Part shown: positions 1 through 8,751 of the stretch, one piece after another
Position numbering within the stretch: position 1 is the first letter of the stretch
Layout of the letters: each line of letters starts with the position of its first letter
Assembly (NCBI RefSeq): GCF_001975785.1
Contig: NZ_MSFI01000011.1
Coordinates: forward strand, 45,070 to 109,069
From: Domibacillus epiphyticus
GTDB taxonomy: Bacteria; Bacillota; Bacilli; Bacillales; Domibacillaceae
Length of the DNA: 64,000 nucleotides
Direction: 5' to 3'
Position numbers and translations under genes: made by a program
The notes under the pieces: model-generated
The model's database searches: none
The model's input: the letters and a program-made list of their open reading frames with translations, nothing else
What the model was told of the DNA's origin: nothing

Positions 1-1
1 G

Positions 2-475
2 GGGGATATTGATATAGGATTTGCATACGTTCAATCTGAAGAGAAACACCCGAATCTTTCAGTCATAAAGGTTGCTGACGAACAAAACCTCCTTGTATGT
101 TCACCTGAACATCCATTTACCACATTTAATAAAGTCGTCCCGTCTGATTTAGAGAATGAGCGAATTATCATTTACAATCGGGAATTCGTGACGACAAAAA
201 TTATCGAGCGGTTCCTGGAAAAAAATCAGCTGAAAGAATATAAAGAAGTTGAAATCAACAATGTTGGCTGGTTAAAGATGATGGTACGAAAAGGGTTAGG
301 AATTGCTTTCCTGCAGGAAATCGTCGTAAAAGAAGAACTAAAGAGCGGGAAATTGAAAAAAGTCGAGTTAACAAAATCGCTTCCGTCAACGCCCATTTAT
401 TTATATTTACATTCTGACTTGCCAAATGAATTAAAAGATACTATTATCCAAACATCTAAAAGGATATTTGTTTAA
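2..475 (+). CDS. LysR-type regulator, C-terminal effector-binding part (5' end outside window)
   Basis: The frame is open from base 2 to the stop at 473-475, giving about 157 residues with no start in the window, so this is the 3' end of a longer gene. The first residues (GDIDIGFAYV) match the typical beginning of a LysR substrate-binding domain half. Later hydrophobic stretches such as GLGIAFLQEIVV fit the end of the periplasmic-binding-protein-like fold, where these regulators sense a small-molecule inducer. The DNA-binding helix-turn-helix lies upstream and is not visible. A hairpin terminator follows about 145 bases downstream. The target genes and the ligand cannot be inferred. A start at 188 would only be an internal methionine. 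Confidence 0.8.
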   Translation, partial: GDIDIGFAYVQSEEKHPNLSVIKVADEQNLLVCSPEHPFTTFNKVVPSDLENERIIIYNREFVTTKIIERFLEKNQLKEYKEVEINNVGWLKMMVRKGLGIAFLQEIVVKEELKSGKLKKVELTKSLPSTPIYLYLHSDLPNELKDTIIQTSKRIFV

Positions 476-619
476 AGGATCTACATCAGAACAAATAATT
501 GAATAATTAGATATTATATCGATTAAAAAGCTCGCATCAGATATAAACAGCATGGTACTTCAATAAGCGTAACATACCGCTTGGATCGGTTGATCAGTTG
601 AAAAGTGTTTTGATACAAA

Positions 620-669
620 AATAACCACCCTGCATACAGGTCAGGTTAGCTGAGGGTGGTTATTTTTTC
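620..669. terminator. Rho-independent terminator
   Basis: AATAACCACCC pairs with GGGTGGTTATT around a loop of about 23 bases and is followed by a T-run on the plus strand. It ends the LysR transcript. The stem also has A/T-rich flanks on the other side, so it could act in both directions. Confidence 0.7.
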
Positions 670-866
670 TCTACTGTAAAAAGAGCAATGATCCCCAAGA
701 CAGCTGTTGTCGCTGGCAGCGATAAACATGCCAAATTGATTCGCTTCATTAAGTTAAAATCACAATAAACGGTTACTGAGAAAGTTCCTTTTAAAGTGAA
801 GAAATAGTGTAAAAGATCCCAAAATTTCCGATATATCCTATATACAAATTAAGGGAAGGTGAGTGC

Positions 867-1343
867 ATGAAAATTAATTCGTCAGGAAATGTTTCGACTG
901 CTATGTATTTAACCGCTCCAAAAAATAATAATCAATTTGAAGAAGTATTAAAGAATACCAGGGTACGTGAGGGTGGGATCAAACAGTTTCCAGATCATCT
1001 TTATCACAGCCTTGCAACAAAATATGATGTGCGGAATGCAACATTTGAAGAAATCACTGATGTTGCTAATTCTTTGTATAAAGCTGGAGAAATTTCTTTA
1101 AGAGAAGTTGCCGTTTTAACATTTGATTATGAAAGAGCAGCACAAAGTATAAGAAAAAATGCGAATGGGTCTGTTTCATCTAATTTTAGTATGTACGAAA
1201 CAGCGGCAAATGAAAATGGCAAAAGAGATTGGATTGCTGAATTTGAGCTGCGGGCCGCAAAGGATTTTAAATATGGCAATTTAGTTGGACATTCTAATAA
1301 AATGAAAATTCTGAGCGTATTACAACGGCTAGACGCGCAATAA
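867..1343 (+). CDS. Conserved-looking hypothetical protein, 158 aa
   Basis: I do not recognise this protein. It is soluble, with no signal peptide or membrane segment, mildly charged, and rich in Ala, Asn and Glu. A good ribosome binding site (GGAAGGTG) lies 6-7 bases before the ATG. Its own terminator follows at about 1431-1477, so it is probably a single-gene unit. The central part (ATFEEITDVANSLYKAGEIS) looks helical and is followed by a second helical stretch, which could be an EF-hand-less or regulatory helical domain, but no catalytic motif is visible. Codon use resembles its neighbours. Existence as a gene is fairly sure; function is unknown. Confidence 0.65.
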   Translation: MKINSSGNVSTAMYLTAPKNNNQFEEVLKNTRVREGGIKQFPDHLYHSLATKYDVRNATFEEITDVANSLYKAGEISLREVAVLTFDYERAAQSIRKNANGSVSSNFSMYETAANENGKRDWIAEFELRAAKDFKYGNLVGHSNKMKILSVLQRLDAQ

Positions 1344-1430
1344 TGAGCAAACTAACAGCATAAGCTTATTGTAGAAAATAACGTACTTTGATTTGTTTGC
1401 ACGTTTTTATTCTGCACAATTAGTGATAAA

Positions 1431-1477
1431 AAAACCACCTTGCTTATTTGAGCGTTAGCGGAGGTGGTTATATTTTT
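1431..1477 (+). terminator. Rho-independent terminator of the 158-aa gene
   Basis: AACCACCT (1433-1440) pairs with AGGTGGTT (1462-1469), followed by TATATTTTTC on the plus strand. It lies about 90 bases after the stop codon of the 158-aa gene. Confidence 0.7.
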
Positions 1478-1960
1478 CTATTACCAAGAATGAATTGAAA
1501 TCGGTCGAGAATAAGGAAAGGGGCAGAAATGAAAAACTTAAACGGAATTTTATTATAAGTTAACATAATATTTATTATCGGAAGTAATAAAGAAATATCT
1601 CATATCAAAAGTAAACTTGTAATATTGAGAAAAAATAAAATTTTTCATAATGAATTTTAATGCGTATAAATTGAGCCAGATTTATATAATTATGTTGATT
1701 TTTCTTTTCTAACTATTGTTCTTCTCGAGTTCAGTCTTGATCTTAATGCTTTTAAGTTACTTATTAAACCTTTACAAATTCTTGAGCTAATAAGCAATAT
1801 AATTCACTAGCTCAAAACTGAACCGTTTAATTGTCATTTACCTAATCTCAAGTAATTATTTTGCGCATTTTGATTATTGTTCATCTTAATCGATACCATT
1901 GTATAAACCATGTATTTTCTTAAATTCTCTTCTGAAACCCTTTTCTTTTATTCAATTCCA
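1478..1960. other. AT-rich intergenic stretch without a supported gene
   Basis: About 480 bases lie between two terminators. I see no convincing coding region. The only clear structure is an 8-bp perfect inverted repeat, TTGAGCTA (1782-1789) and TAGCTCAA (1808-1815), with an 18-base spacer. A 9-codon frame at about 1529 is preceded by GGAAAGGGG but is too short to support as a gene. Confidence 0.5.
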
Positions 1961-1991
1961 TAAAAAAGAAAACACCCATTAGGATGTTTTC
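1961..1991 (-). terminator. Terminator overlapping the end of the TauE gene
   Basis: Read on the minus strand, GAAAACATCC pairs with GGGTGTTTTC (one G-T pair) and is followed by TTTTTT. The TAA stop codon of the permease gene sits in the loop, so the last codons form one arm. It closes the whole sulfate-assimilation operon. Confidence 0.8.
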
Positions 1992-2881
1992 TCCGCTGCA
2001 TTTACATTCATACGTTTGCTATTAGATAATTTCCGCTCTTTTTGAATCATATACGCTGTAAGCGGAACCCAGATGATGATAAGCACAATATAAATAAATT
2101 GCTCTATTGTTGCTGAAATGCTTGTATAGCTTAATACCGCTTGCAAGTTCGTCATGATGAGCATACCACTGACAATAACAGCTAATACGCGTGTCGGCAG
2201 GCTTTTAACGATCCATGCTGCAATTGGCGCGGCAATAATCCCGCCAAGCATGATGGCTCCCGCCCAAAGCCAGTTAATTTTGTCAGGGCCGAGCGAGATC
2301 ATAAAACCGATTGTAGCTGCCAATGCGACGGCGAATTCACTTGCTGCGACGGTCCCGATTACTATTCTCGGCTGCATCCCTTTCTGAGATAAAAGAGCTG
2401 GTGTAGCAATAGGACCCCATCCTCCACCACCGCTTGCATCGAAAAATCCTCCAACAAATCCAAGTGGAATATAGAAGCGGTTCGTCGGCGGTTTAGGGTT
2501 TTGCTTTCTCGCATCCTTCAAAAATAAAAACCGTGCCAGAATGTAGAGTCCCAAACAGAGAAGGAAAGATGAAACGTAAAGCCGCACGTTATCTCCGGTC
2601 AAATTACTCAAAAAGGTGGCACCAGCAAATGAACCGACTGCGCCAGGGATTATTAATTTTTTCAGCATCCGTTTATCAACGTTTCCAAAACGTCTATGGC
2701 TCATGCCAGACGCAGCAGTTGTGACAACTTCCGCCATATGGACAGAAGCTGATGCAACAGCCGGTGCAACGCCTGCTGTGAGCAATAATGTGGTTGATGT
2801 GAGGCCGTAGCCCATTCCAAGCGACCCGTCAACAAGCTGGGCGGCAAGTCCGACGAGTGCAAGAATTAAAAAACGTTCCAT
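1979..2881 (-). CDS. TauE/SafE-family sulfite/sulfonate-type permease
   Basis: A 300-aa integral membrane protein with about eight hydrophobic segments in the two-repeat TauE/SafE arrangement. The first repeat begins with GLAAQLVDGSLGMGYG and the second with the Gly-rich FVGGFFDASGGGGWGP, the two family hallmarks. Family members move sulfite, sulfoacetate or related anions across the membrane. It is the last gene of the sulfate-reduction operon, 18 bases after sirC. B. subtilis instead uses the sulfate permease CysP in the corresponding operon, so this protein may be the sulfate importer or a sulfite exporter that relieves toxicity; direction cannot be read from sequence. A strong GGAGG site precedes the ATG. 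Confidence 0.85.
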   Translation of the reverse strand: MERFLILALVGLAAQLVDGSLGMGYGLTSTTLLLTAGVAPAVASASVHMAEVVTTAASGMSHRRFGNVDKRMLKKLIIPGAVGSFAGATFLSNLTGDNVRLYVSSFLLCLGLYILARFLFLKDARKQNPKPPTNRFYIPLGFVGGFFDASGGGGWGPIATPALLSQKGMQPRIVIGTVAASEFAVALAATIGFMISLGPDKINWLWAGAIMLGGIIAAPIAAWIVKSLPTRVLAVIVSGMLIMTNLQAVLSYTSISATIEQFIYIVLIIIWVPLTAYMIQKERKLSNSKRMNVNAAEKTS

Positions 2882-2899
2882 AACTGTTCCTCCTGTTGT

Positions 2900-3520
2900 C
2901 TACAAAGCGGGGTAAACAGATGTTAATTCTGCCATATACCGCTCCCTCTCTTCCGGGTGATCGAGATAAAATGATTGTGCCGCTTTTTTCAGCCACTTCC
3001 GACGTTCCGGGCGGCTGTCAATGTGCTTTTTGATATACTGTCGTGTGTTGTATAAGAACTCAAGGTATTCATCGTACCGTTCATCAAATTGGTCTTCCAA
3101 TTGATCCCGAATCTCTTTTGATAAGGTTGGACTAGCACCGCATGTCGAAACGCTGATCATTAGTTTCCCGCGAATAAGAACAGCAGGAATTTGTGCATTG
3201 CCAAGGTCAGTTTGTTCCGCATGGACAACTAGCTTTCCGTGTTTTTTTGCTAGCGATGCGATACGTGAATTTGCTACAGCGTCGTCGGTCACAAGCATAA
3301 TCAGAAATGCATCTTTTACGTCGTCCCATTCCACTTTTTTCCGGTGTAAAATCACGTTTCCTTCAGCTGCCAGCTTTTCGAATCCTGGATGAAAGTCGGG
3401 GCTGATGATATGAGCACAAATTCCGAAACGAAGCAGGTTTTCCGTTTTGTGAAAAGCGATCTGTCCGCCTCCTGCAATGACGATCTTTTGATTCGTGACG
3501 TCAATCATGACGGGAAACAT
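2900..3520 (-). CDS. sirC: Precorrin-2 dehydrogenase (siroheme synthesis)
   Basis: A 206-aa SirC/YlnF-type enzyme that oxidises precorrin-2 to sirohydrochlorin with NAD+. The N-terminus carries a Rossmann nucleotide-binding motif (VIAGGGQIAFHKTENLL, residues 13-29). The middle has the conserved STCGASPTLSKEIR segment, and a helical C-terminal dimerisation part follows. The start at 3520 is favoured because GGAGG stands 7 bases upstream and the family begins M-[FY]-P; an inner ATG at 3508 would instead give an ATGA overlap with sirB. It follows sirB and supplies siroheme to the sulfite reductase of the same operon. It lacks a ferrochelatase or methyltransferase fusion of the CysG type. Confidence 0.9.
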   Translation of the reverse strand: MFPVMIDVTNQKIVIAGGGQIAFHKTENLLRFGICAHIISPDFHPGFEKLAAEGNVILHRKKVEWDDVKDAFLIMLVTDDAVANSRIASLAKKHGKLVVHAEQTDLGNAQIPAVLIRGKLMISVSTCGASPTLSKEIRDQLEDQFDERYDEYLEFLYNTRQYIKKHIDSRPERRKWLKKAAQSFYLDHPEERERYMAELTSVYPAL

Positions 3521-4254
3521 ATCGGTTCCTCCAGCGACGCTTCTTTCACCCGTTCTGCCAATATCTCACCGATTACCGGATCATAGTCGAGATGACGGCA
3601 TAAATGCACCTCTGCGTCTGTTTCAAGCTTCTTCACTGTCCGCTCCATTGCTTTCGTTAAAATGCCTGTAAACAGTATATACGGGACAATAAATAATTGT
3701 TTCGGTCTTGAAGCAATTAAATGATTCAAAGCGTCGTCAAATGATGGTTCACAGGCTGCCAAATAACCGATATGTATATCGGATAACTTGGTTTTTTCTT
3801 TAAAAAGGCGGCAGATCTGGTTAAAATCCTGTTTCGTTTCGGGATCACTGCTTCCACGTCCAACAAGCAGTACACTCGCATCTGTCTGGATAGGCGACGC
3901 TTCTTTCATCCGGTCAATCAGCACATCAATAATATGTTCGTGAACACCGAGAGGACGTCCATAACGAATCGTCAAATCTGGATACAATTCCGCCGCTTTG
4001 AAAAGTTCTTCAGGAATATCCTCTTTCGCATGCCCAGCTGTTAACAACAGGAAAGGTACGGCAACAATTTCTGTAGCACCTTTTTTCACGCAGCTTGCAA
4101 TACCTTCTTCAATAGACGGTTTTGCAAGTTCCAAATAGCAGATTTCCTGTATTGGTGCATCGACAAGCGGCATCGTTGCATCAATAAACGCTGCCGCTTG
4201 TTTAGCTCCTTCTTTTATCCGGCTGCCGTGACAGATATAGAGGACTGCTTTCAT
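3505..4254 (-). CDS. sirB: Sirohydrochlorin ferrochelatase
   Basis: A 249-aa SirB/YlnE-type chelatase that inserts Fe2+ into sirohydrochlorin to give siroheme. It has two CbiX-like halves. The metal-binding histidine of the first lies in LYICHGSRIKEGAK at the N-terminus, and a second His lies in LTAGHAKEDIPEE. The second half contains LLVGRGSSDPETKQDF. The start at 4254 overlaps the cobA stop as ATGA and has GGAG upstream. An ATG-free extension to 4302 would run into cobA and is unlikely. It sits between cobA and sirC, completing the uroporphyrinogen-III to siroheme route. Confidence 0.9.
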   Translation of the reverse strand: MKAVLYICHGSRIKEGAKQAAAFIDATMPLVDAPIQEICYLELAKPSIEEGIASCVKKGATEIVAVPFLLLTAGHAKEDIPEELFKAAELYPDLTIRYGRPLGVHEHIIDVLIDRMKEASPIQTDASVLLVGRGSSDPETKQDFNQICRLFKEKTKLSDIHIGYLAACEPSFDDALNHLIASRPKQLFIVPYILFTGILTKAMERTVKKLETDAEVHLCRHLDYDPVIGEILAERVKEASLEEPICFPS

Positions 4255-5027
4255 TTCTCCACACCAGCCGTATTGACAATCCCGTTTTGTTCTCCAAACC
4301 ATTTTAGCTGATCCCGCATTTTCACGACCTCGCCGACAATAATCATGCTTGGATTCGTGATGCCTTCTTTCTGGGCTACATCATATATATTTGATAAGGT
4401 ACCCGTGACTGTCTGCTGCTTCGCTGTCGTACCCCAGTGAATGAGTGCCGCTGGTGTTTCAGGAGGTTTTCCATGCTTCACGAGCTGCTCTTGGATGTAG
4501 GGTAGATTTTTCACGCCCATGTAAATAGCAATCGTATCGATTCCTTTTGCTAGGGACGCCCATTTCATTTCTTCATCCGCACCTTCTTTACGATGGCCAG
4601 TCACAATGGCAAACGAGGCACCAAGGTCACGGTGTGTAACCGGAATACCGGCATAAGCAGGAGCCGCAATGCCAGAAGTAATGCCTGGAATCACTTCGAA
4701 TTCGATTCCATGTTTCACGGCGAATGCAGCTTCTTCACCACCACGGCCGAAGACGTATGGATCGCCGCCTTTTAAACGGACAACCTGTTTGCCTTCTTTC
4801 GCATGTTCAACAAGGATTTCGTTTATATTCTCCTGCTGAACAAAGTGACGGTCTGGAAGCTTGCCGCAAAAAATCAGTTCAGTGCCTTCTTTTGCATATT
4901 CCAGCAATTCCATACTGATTAAGCGATCATATAAAATAACATCCGCCTGCTTGATGGCCTTTAGCCCTTTTACCGTAATTAAATCCGGATCACCCGGTCC
5001 TGCACCGACAAGCCATATTTTGCCCAT
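4251..5027 (-). CDS. cobA: Uroporphyrinogen-III C-methyltransferase
   Basis: A 258-aa SUMT that methylates uroporphyrinogen III twice with S-adenosylmethionine to give precorrin-2. It starts with MGKIWLVGAGPGDPDLITVK, the SAM-binding GxGxGD region, and continues with VRLKGGDPYVFGRGGEE and PGITSGIAAPAYAGIPVTHR, all family signatures. An excellent ribosome binding site, GGAGGTGG, stands just before the ATG at 5027. The reading frame nevertheless continues upstream without a stop through a DUF3906 domain to 5285, so a 344-aa fusion could also be made. It overlaps sirB by four bases (ATGA). Confidence 0.9.
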   Translation of the reverse strand: MGKIWLVGAGPGDPDLITVKGLKAIKQADVILYDRLISMELLEYAKEGTELIFCGKLPDRHFVQQENINEILVEHAKEGKQVVRLKGGDPYVFGRGGEEAAFAVKHGIEFEVIPGITSGIAAPAYAGIPVTHRDLGASFAIVTGHRKEGADEEMKWASLAKGIDTIAIYMGVKNLPYIQEQLVKHGKPPETPAALIHWGTTAKQQTVTGTLSNIYDVAQKEGITNPSMIIVGEVVKMRDQLKWFGEQNGIVNTAGVEK

Positions 5028-5285
5028 CGTGCCACCTCCGTTCATTGCGCGTTTCTCTCTATCTCTACCTAGGGTCCATTCCGGGAAAGGGAGAATATAT
5101 CCTGCACCGCCATGGACTCGTTTTTTTTCATAAAGTGTCATTTCCTCGTAATCAGGAACGGAGACATAAAACTTTTCGAGTTCGTCATCCACCTGGTTAA
5201 ATGCCTTTTGATCGTCTTCTGCGAGAATAACAGCCTGCACTATTTCTCCGCTTGTGAAGACAATATCAAACCGGTATAAATACAT
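5028..5285 (-). CDS. DUF3906 domain, in frame with cobA and lacking its own stop
   Basis: The 86 codons from the ATG at 5285 encode a DUF3906-like domain (MYLYRFDIVF near the start, SGEIVQAVILAEDDQKA after it, LYEKKRVHGGAGYI near the end). The family is a small protein of unknown function often found in sulfate-reduction operons of Bacillaceae. There is normally a stop before cobA. Here no stop occurs, and the frame runs straight through the cobA ribosome binding site, which is translated as MNGGGT, into CobA. The ATG lies 2 bases after the sulfite reductase stop with only a weak AAGG upstream, suggesting coupled translation. Either a real DUF3906-CobA fusion or two overlapping products from one frame is possible. 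Confidence 0.65.
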
Positions 5286-5287
5286 CC

Positions 5288-6910
5288 TTAGACAGCTGCT
5301 TTCTCTGAAACAAGCTCATCAAGGCGTGATTGAAGCTGATCAAGACCAACACGAAGGAAATATTCACGGAATGTTTCGCCTGGCTGTTTCGTTTCTTTGA
5401 AGTAAAGAAGGAACTCACGGAGAACTTCCGGCAATACTTCACCGTCAATTTTACCTTTTAGCTTTTCGTTGAATGCCCCGCCATCAAGGAGAGTGCCACC
5501 GACGTTAATTTCGAATGCCTCAATCATTTTTTTATCCTTATCCCGCATCATCACACCTTGCAAACCGATATCAGCGATTTGACGCTGTCCGCAAGAGTTC
5601 GGGCAGCCGACCATATGAATACGTACAGGAACATCAATGTCCACGTTCTCGTCAAGGTAGGCAGCAACCCGTTTCATTCGTTCTTTTGTTTCTGTGAGTG
5701 CCAGGTTGCAATACTCAATCCCTGTGCATGATACAGAGTATGCAGTAAATTTCGGAGCGTTTACTTTCAGGCGGTTAAAAATCGATTCAGATAAAAGTGC
5801 TTCTGCTTTTTCTGTTGGCACGTTAGGAAAAATTAAGTTTTGTGTACCAACTGTTCGTACCTCACCGTTACCATATTCGCGTGCAAGACGGGCAATTTCA
5901 AAAACTTCTTTGTCATCAAGCCGGCCAACCGGAACGTTGACGCCTACATATGAAAGGCCATCCTGTTTTTGCGGATGAACGCCGTAGAAATAACTGCCGT
6001 TCCACCCTTTTGTTAAATCCGTACCTGCAGTAGGCATTGGACCTGTAATCAGAAGCAACGTTTCAAGGAACTTCTCAGGACCCCAGTCCTCCACAAGAAA
6101 TTTCAGGCGTGCACGGTGTCTTTTCTCACGATACCCATGATCGCGGAAAATAGTCGCAACCGCTTTTGCTACATCTACCACCTGCTCAGGTAAAACAAAC
6201 AAATCAAGTAATTTTGCAAGTTTCGGTGCGGATGATAAACCGCCGCCCACTTTCAAGTGGAAGCCTTGTTTTACTTCACCGTCGATTTCCTTTTCAGCAG
6301 GAATAAATGCCACATCATTAATTTCTGCATTCCCTGCATTATAAATGTTCGCATTTACGGAAATTTTAAACTTCCGCGGCAAGTTCGAAAAATCCGGATT
6401 TTTGAAGAATGCAGCTTCAACTTCTTTTACAATTTCAGTTGTATCAATTGTCTCATTTGGATCTATACCAGCAAGCGGGTTGCCAATGACGTTACGCGGT
6501 ACGTCGCCGCAGGCAAAGGCAGACGTAAGTCCAACACTGTCCAAACGATCGAAAATATCCGGGATTTGTTCAATTGTCAGCCAGTGGAACTGAATGGCCT
6601 GGCGGGTTGTAATATCGAACACTCCGCGTCCATAGTCGCGTGCAATGCCGCCGAGAGCTTCAAGCTGCTCATTTGACATGATGCCTGATGGTACTTTCAC
6701 ACGCATCATAAAGTAGCCGTCTTCTTTTGGACGCTGCAAGTATAGGCCTGCCCATTTGAAACCATCCCATTGATCCTTTGGAATAGAATCAAATCCACCT
6801 TGAGAGTAGCCTTTTATATCATTAAAAATTTCAAGCCAGTCACGTTCAATTTTTTGAAGTTCCTGTTTGCTTAGTTTTTCGTTATTCGCCCATACTTTTT
6901 CGTAAGCCAT
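5288..6910 (-). CDS. Ferredoxin-dependent sulfite (nitrite/sulfite) reductase
   Basis: A 540-aa siroheme and [4Fe-4S] enzyme that reduces sulfite to sulfide with six electrons. The cluster ligands are visible as C395-x5-C401 (SCTGIEYCNLAL) and C436-x3-C440 (GCPNSCG). The N-terminal ferrodoxin-like repeat holds DITTRQAIQFHWL and the second repeat VRTVGTQNLIFPN, both typical of siroheme binding. The length and lack of a flavoprotein partner point to the ferredoxin-using monomeric type rather than CysJI. A GGGAGG site precedes the ATG. It lies directly between cysC and the siroheme genes. It could reduce nitrite, but the operon context strongly favours sulfite. Confidence 0.9.
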   Translation of the reverse strand: MAYEKVWANNEKLSKQELQKIERDWLEIFNDIKGYSQGGFDSIPKDQWDGFKWAGLYLQRPKEDGYFMMRVKVPSGIMSNEQLEALGGIARDYGRGVFDITTRQAIQFHWLTIEQIPDIFDRLDSVGLTSAFACGDVPRNVIGNPLAGIDPNETIDTTEIVKEVEAAFFKNPDFSNLPRKFKISVNANIYNAGNAEINDVAFIPAEKEIDGEVKQGFHLKVGGGLSSAPKLAKLLDLFVLPEQVVDVAKAVATIFRDHGYREKRHRARLKFLVEDWGPEKFLETLLLITGPMPTAGTDLTKGWNGSYFYGVHPQKQDGLSYVGVNVPVGRLDDKEVFEIARLAREYGNGEVRTVGTQNLIFPNVPTEKAEALLSESIFNRLKVNAPKFTAYSVSCTGIEYCNLALTETKERMKRVAAYLDENVDIDVPVRIHMVGCPNSCGQRQIADIGLQGVMMRDKDKKMIEAFEINVGGTLLDGGAFNEKLKGKIDGEVLPEVLREFLLYFKETKQPGETFREYFLRVGLDQLQSRLDELVSEKAAV

Positions 6911-6932
6911 GATAATCCTCCCACTTCCCCAA

Positions 6933-7529
6933 TTACAGCCAGTTATTTTTCTTTAAATAATCAACAAGCTGATCGACACATTCATCGACAGAATACTGAT
7001 CTGTATTTAATACTAGTTCCGGCTTGTCCGGGGCTTCATATGGAGATGAAATACCTGTAAACTCAGGAATCTCACCAGCTCGAGCTTTTTTATACAAACC
7101 TTTCGGGTCGCGCTCTTCACATTTTTCAATTGGGCATTCAACAAACACTTCGATGAATTCGCCTTCTTCAAGAAGAGCACGAACAGTATCACGGTCTTCG
7201 CGGAATGGAGAGATAAACGCAGTAAAGACCAGCTGACCGCTGTCAACAAATAACTTTGCTACTTCGCCAATGCGGCGGATGTTTTCCTTCCGCGCTTCAT
7301 CAGAGAAGCCAAGGTCTTTATTCAAGCCGTGGCGAACATTGTCGCCATCTAATACATACGTGTTGACACCCAGATCAAACAAACGGTGCGCAGCTGCATT
7401 AGCGACCGTTGATTTGCCGGAACCAGACAGCCCGGTGAACCAGAGAACTGAGCTGTGGTGTCCATTTTTTTTACGGCGTTCTTCTTTTGTTAGTGACTGA
7501 TCATGCCAGACGATATTTTTGTTTGTCAT
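6933..7529 (-). CDS. cysC: Adenylylsulfate (APS) kinase
   Basis: A 198-aa kinase that phosphorylates APS at the 3' position to give PAPS. The P-loop GLSGSGKST is at residues 33-41, followed by the APS-binding region [16 protein letters not shown] and the lid segment [17 protein letters not shown]. The length equals the usual bacterial monofunctional CysC. AAAGGGG lies before the ATG. It is 16 bases downstream of sat and 22 bases upstream of the sulfite reductase gene. Its presence with CysH suggests that PAPS is at least one route used. Confidence 0.93.
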   Translation of the reverse strand: MTNKNIVWHDQSLTKEERRKKNGHHSSVLWFTGLSGSGKSTVANAAAHRLFDLGVNTYVLDGDNVRHGLNKDLGFSDEARKENIRRIGEVAKLFVDSGQLVFTAFISPFREDRDTVRALLEEGEFIEVFVECPIEKCEERDPKGLYKKARAGEIPEFTGISSPYEAPDKPELVLNTDQYSVDECVDQLVDYLKKNNWL

Positions 7530-7545
7530 TATTCTATACCCCTTT

Positions 7546-8685
7546 TTAGCTGTTTGCCGTTTCTTTCATTCCGCGGATCAATACTTCCACCACTTCTTTG
7601 CGGCTGAATTCTGACGGTGGAATTTGGCCTGAACGCAGCATTTCACGCACTTTCGTACCGGAAAGAATCACATGATCCTCTTTTCCATGAGGGCATGTTT
7701 TAGATGAAGCCATGTTGCCGCATTTTTTGCAGAAGAAGCTGTGTTCAAAGAAAAGGAGTGTAATGCCAATTTCTTCAGCAGTAAAGTTTGAAAAGATTTC
7801 CTGTGCTTCATATGTGCCATAATAATCACCGACACCAGCATGGTCGCGTCCGACGATGAAATGCGTGCATCCATAGTTTTTACGGACAATTGCATGGAAA
7901 ATCGCTTCTCGCGGTCCAGCATAGCGCATTGCGGCAGGAAATACAGCCAGTTTCACACGGTCTGCTGGGTAATAGTCACGAAGCAGAACTTGATAGCTTT
8001 CCATCCGGATATCCGCTGCTATGTCGTCTGATTTTGTTTCACCTACAAGAGGGTTTAGCAATAATGCATCAACGATTTCCAAAGCGGATTTTTGAATGTA
8101 TTCATGTGCGCGGTGAACCGGGTTGCGTGTCTGGAAGCCAACAATGCTTTTCCAGCCATTTTCTTTAAAGATGCGGCGTGTTTCCGCTGGATCAAAATAG
8201 AACTCTGCAAATTGCTTGCGTTCAATACGTTTAACGAGTGTTACTGGGCCACCAAGGTAAATATGACCGCGTTCATATACTTTTTTCACGCCTGGATGTG
8301 CTTCTTCTGTTGTTTTATACACATTTAGAGCTTCCACCTGCTGATCTGGCTCATAAATATCCGTAATATTCAAAACACCGTAAACAACACCGTTTTGTTT
8401 TAATAGAACTGTATCGCCCGCTGCATAATTAGATGCATCTTTCACAGGAAGTGTAATCGGCAGACTCCAAACAGTGCCGTTTGCAAGGCGCATGTTTTTT
8501 ACTACGCTGTGATAATCCGTTTCAGTTAAAAAGCCTGTTAGTGGGCTGAATGCGCCAGTCGCAATTAGTTCCAAGTCACTTAATGCTGTTGCATCAAGTT
8601 CCACTTCTTTGGTGATGCCGGTTAAATCTAGATCCGGCTGATATTGGTTAATAAGATGGCCTCCGTGGGCAGCAATGTTTGTCAT
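7546..8685 (-). CDS. sat: Sulfate adenylyltransferase (ATP sulfurylase)
   Basis: A 379-aa dissimilatory-type or Bacillus-type ATP sulfurylase that makes APS from sulfate and ATP. The nucleotide-binding signature [16 protein letters not shown] contains the QxRNPxHxxH motif. It is followed by the second signature [16 protein letters not shown] and a cysteine pair region, [18 protein letters not shown], which in related enzymes can hold a metal. It is single-domain, with no APS kinase fusion, which fits the separate cysC next door. It is preceded by cysH with a gap of 66 bases that holds no terminator. Confidence 0.93.
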   Translation of the reverse strand: MTNIAAHGGHLINQYQPDLDLTGITKEVELDATALSDLELIATGAFSPLTGFLTETDYHSVVKNMRLANGTVWSLPITLPVKDASNYAAGDTVLLKQNGVVYGVLNITDIYEPDQQVEALNVYKTTEEAHPGVKKVYERGHIYLGGPVTLVKRIERKQFAEFYFDPAETRRIFKENGWKSIVGFQTRNPVHRAHEYIQKSALEIVDALLLNPLVGETKSDDIAADIRMESYQVLLRDYYPADRVKLAVFPAAMRYAGPREAIFHAIVRKNYGCTHFIVGRDHAGVGDYYGTYEAQEIFSNFTAEEIGITLLFFEHSFFCKKCGNMASSKTCPHGKEDHVILSGTKVREMLRSGQIPPSEFSRKEVVEVLIRGMKETANS

Positions 8686-8751
8686 GTGTAATAAACCCTC
8701 CGATATTGTTTAAATCATATATATATACTTGGTTTTAGAATCAAAAAAAAA

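Noticed and set aside
520..620. Protein-like words (HGTSISV, IPLGSVDQLKSVLIQK) in two frames after the LysR gene
   Set aside because: Could be the end of a decayed histidine kinase or similar, but the pieces are too short and need a frame change.
660..749. A 29-codon minus-strand frame coding a hydrophobic peptide (MKRINLACLS...) ending at a hairpin
   Set aside because: No ribosome binding site and overlap with the plus-strand terminator; chance frame more likely.
1529..1558. 9-codon frame after GGAAAGGGG
   Set aside because: Too short and in an AT-rich gap; nothing else supports it.
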